Part shown: positions 6,099 through 6,641 of the stretch, piece by piece
Layout of the letters: every line of letters starts with the position of its first letter
How positions within the stretch are numbered: the stretch's first letter is position 1
Assembly (NCBI GenBank): GCA_017940955.1
Contig: JAGAXP010000181.1
Coordinates: forward strand, 1 to 6,641
Length of the DNA stretch: 6,641 bases
Origin: Oribacterium sp.
Lineage (GTDB): Bacteria > Bacillota_A > Clostridia > Lachnospirales > Lachnospiraceae
Reading direction: 5' to 3'
Program-made: the position numbers and the translations under genes
Notes under the pieces: model-generated
The model's database searches: none
The model's input: the letters and a program-made list of their open reading frames with translations, nothing else
Told to the model about the DNA's origin: nothing

Positions 6099-6444
6099 TC
6101 GAGTATCGTAATAAGCCGGGTTATGTATCAAGTGGTCATCTATCTAGGGCGTATGTCGCCATACGTCTCAATCAACCTACCCGGAAACTGACGAGCAGCC
6201 ATATGTTTCCTGTTTGGTCTTTCTTCAGATGGGGTTTATAATGCCACAGCTGTTACCAGCTGTGCGGTAGTCTCTTACACTGCCCTTTCACCCTTACCGG
6301 CAAAAGCCGGCGGTCTACTCTCTGTTACACTTTCCTGTGCGTCACCGCAACCTGCCGTTAGCAGGCATCCTGCTCTGTGAAGCCCGGACTTTCCTCTCCC
6401 AGCCGGTTTCCCTTATACTGGCAGCGACCACATCCGATACTCGA
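6099..6444 (-). ncRNA. rnpB: RNase P RNA, bacterial class A
   Basis: Catalytic RNA of ribonuclease P, which removes the 5' leader of precursor tRNAs. On the minus strand the conserved blocks appear in order: GAGAGGAAAGTCCGGGCT (CR-I), ACAGAGAGTAGACCGCCGGC, GGTAAGGGTGAAAGGG, TGGTAACAGCTGTGGCA, TAAACCCCATCTG, the TTTCCGGGTAGG-TTGATTGAG region, CCTAGATAGATGACCAC, and the P4 partner ACATAACCCGGCTTATT. The ends pair perfectly over 10 bp (6435-6444 with 6099-6108), defining P1 and hence the limits. At about 346 bases it has normal size. The block order and P15-like region resemble E. coli (class A) and not B. subtilis (class B), which fits many Clostridia. Ends may differ by a few bases. Confidence 0.97.
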
Positions 6445-6450
6445 GACTAG

Positions 6451-6479
6451 AGTGTACTATTAAATGGTTTACATTGCAA
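6451..6479 (-). promoter_or_regulatory. Promoter of rnpB (sigma-A type)
   Basis: On the minus strand TTGCAA (6479-6474) is followed by an exact 17-base spacer and TACACT (6456-6451). The -10 lies 6 bases before the 5' base of the P1 helix at 6444, so the predicted transcription start coincides with the RNA 5' end. Spacing and position both fit a constitutive vegetative promoter. Confidence 0.75.
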
Positions 6480-6641
6480 GGAAAAAATGCAAGGGATGCG
6501 TGGCGGCCCTCGAGATTGAAGTAACAGTTCAGCCGGGGCACGAGTAACATAGCAGGAACGATTATTGCCTTTTGATTGACTTAATTTCTATATGGCATCA
6601 TCTGAGTCATGTGATGATCTGTGTGTGAATGACTTAAGTTC

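Noticed and set aside
6464..6547. 27-codon plus-strand open frame (MVYIARKKCKGC...)
   Set aside because: It overlaps the rnpB promoter, has no convincing ribosome binding site, and is short enough to occur by chance.

Overview
The window looks like chromosomal DNA of a Gram-positive anaerobe of the Clostridia, most likely Lachnospiraceae (Butyrivibrio/Roseburia-like). This is an inference from a class A RNase P RNA, strong AGGAGG-type ribosome binding sites, double-glycine leaders of the LxDEM...GG type, and an NHLM-type peptide export operon. Base composition is moderate, with AT-rich intergenic DNA.

Layout, left to right. Bases 3-158 (+) read as the last 51 codons of an unidentified gene cut by the window edge. 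All other genes are on the minus strand, so they are read from right to left. rnpB (6444-6099) has a clear promoter on its upstream side and a strong hairpin terminator on its downstream side. After an AT-rich gap comes a tight three-gene operon: a miniature membrane-fusion-like protein (5836-5354), a peptidase-containing ABC transporter of the PCAT/LahT type (5357-3177, ATGA overlap with the first gene), and a second ABC transporter with a non-peptidase N-terminal domain (3171-988, 5-nt gap). About 250 bases further on lie two small genes, 739-470 and 442-173.

The two small genes are the most interesting part. Once the starts are corrected by their ribosome binding sites, each encodes exactly 89 residues: a 20-residue leader ending in Gly-Gly and a 69-residue cargo. 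The cargoes are diverged paralogues with no cysteine and a pattern resembling a small beta-barrel of the IF-1/S1 (OB-fold) kind. No modification enzyme is present in the window. The working model is that the C39 peptidase of the PCAT cuts both precursors after Gly-Gly and that the two ABC proteins, with the small membrane-fusion-like protein, export a pair of folded beta-rich proteins. They would thus not be classical lanthipeptides or other heavily modified peptides.

Upstream of the cargo genes there are two perfect 16-bp direct repeats with a 21-bp period (two helical turns), next to a plausible promoter. This is the layout expected for a dimeric activator of the LytTR type used in bacteriocin quorum sensing, although no regulator gene is visible here.
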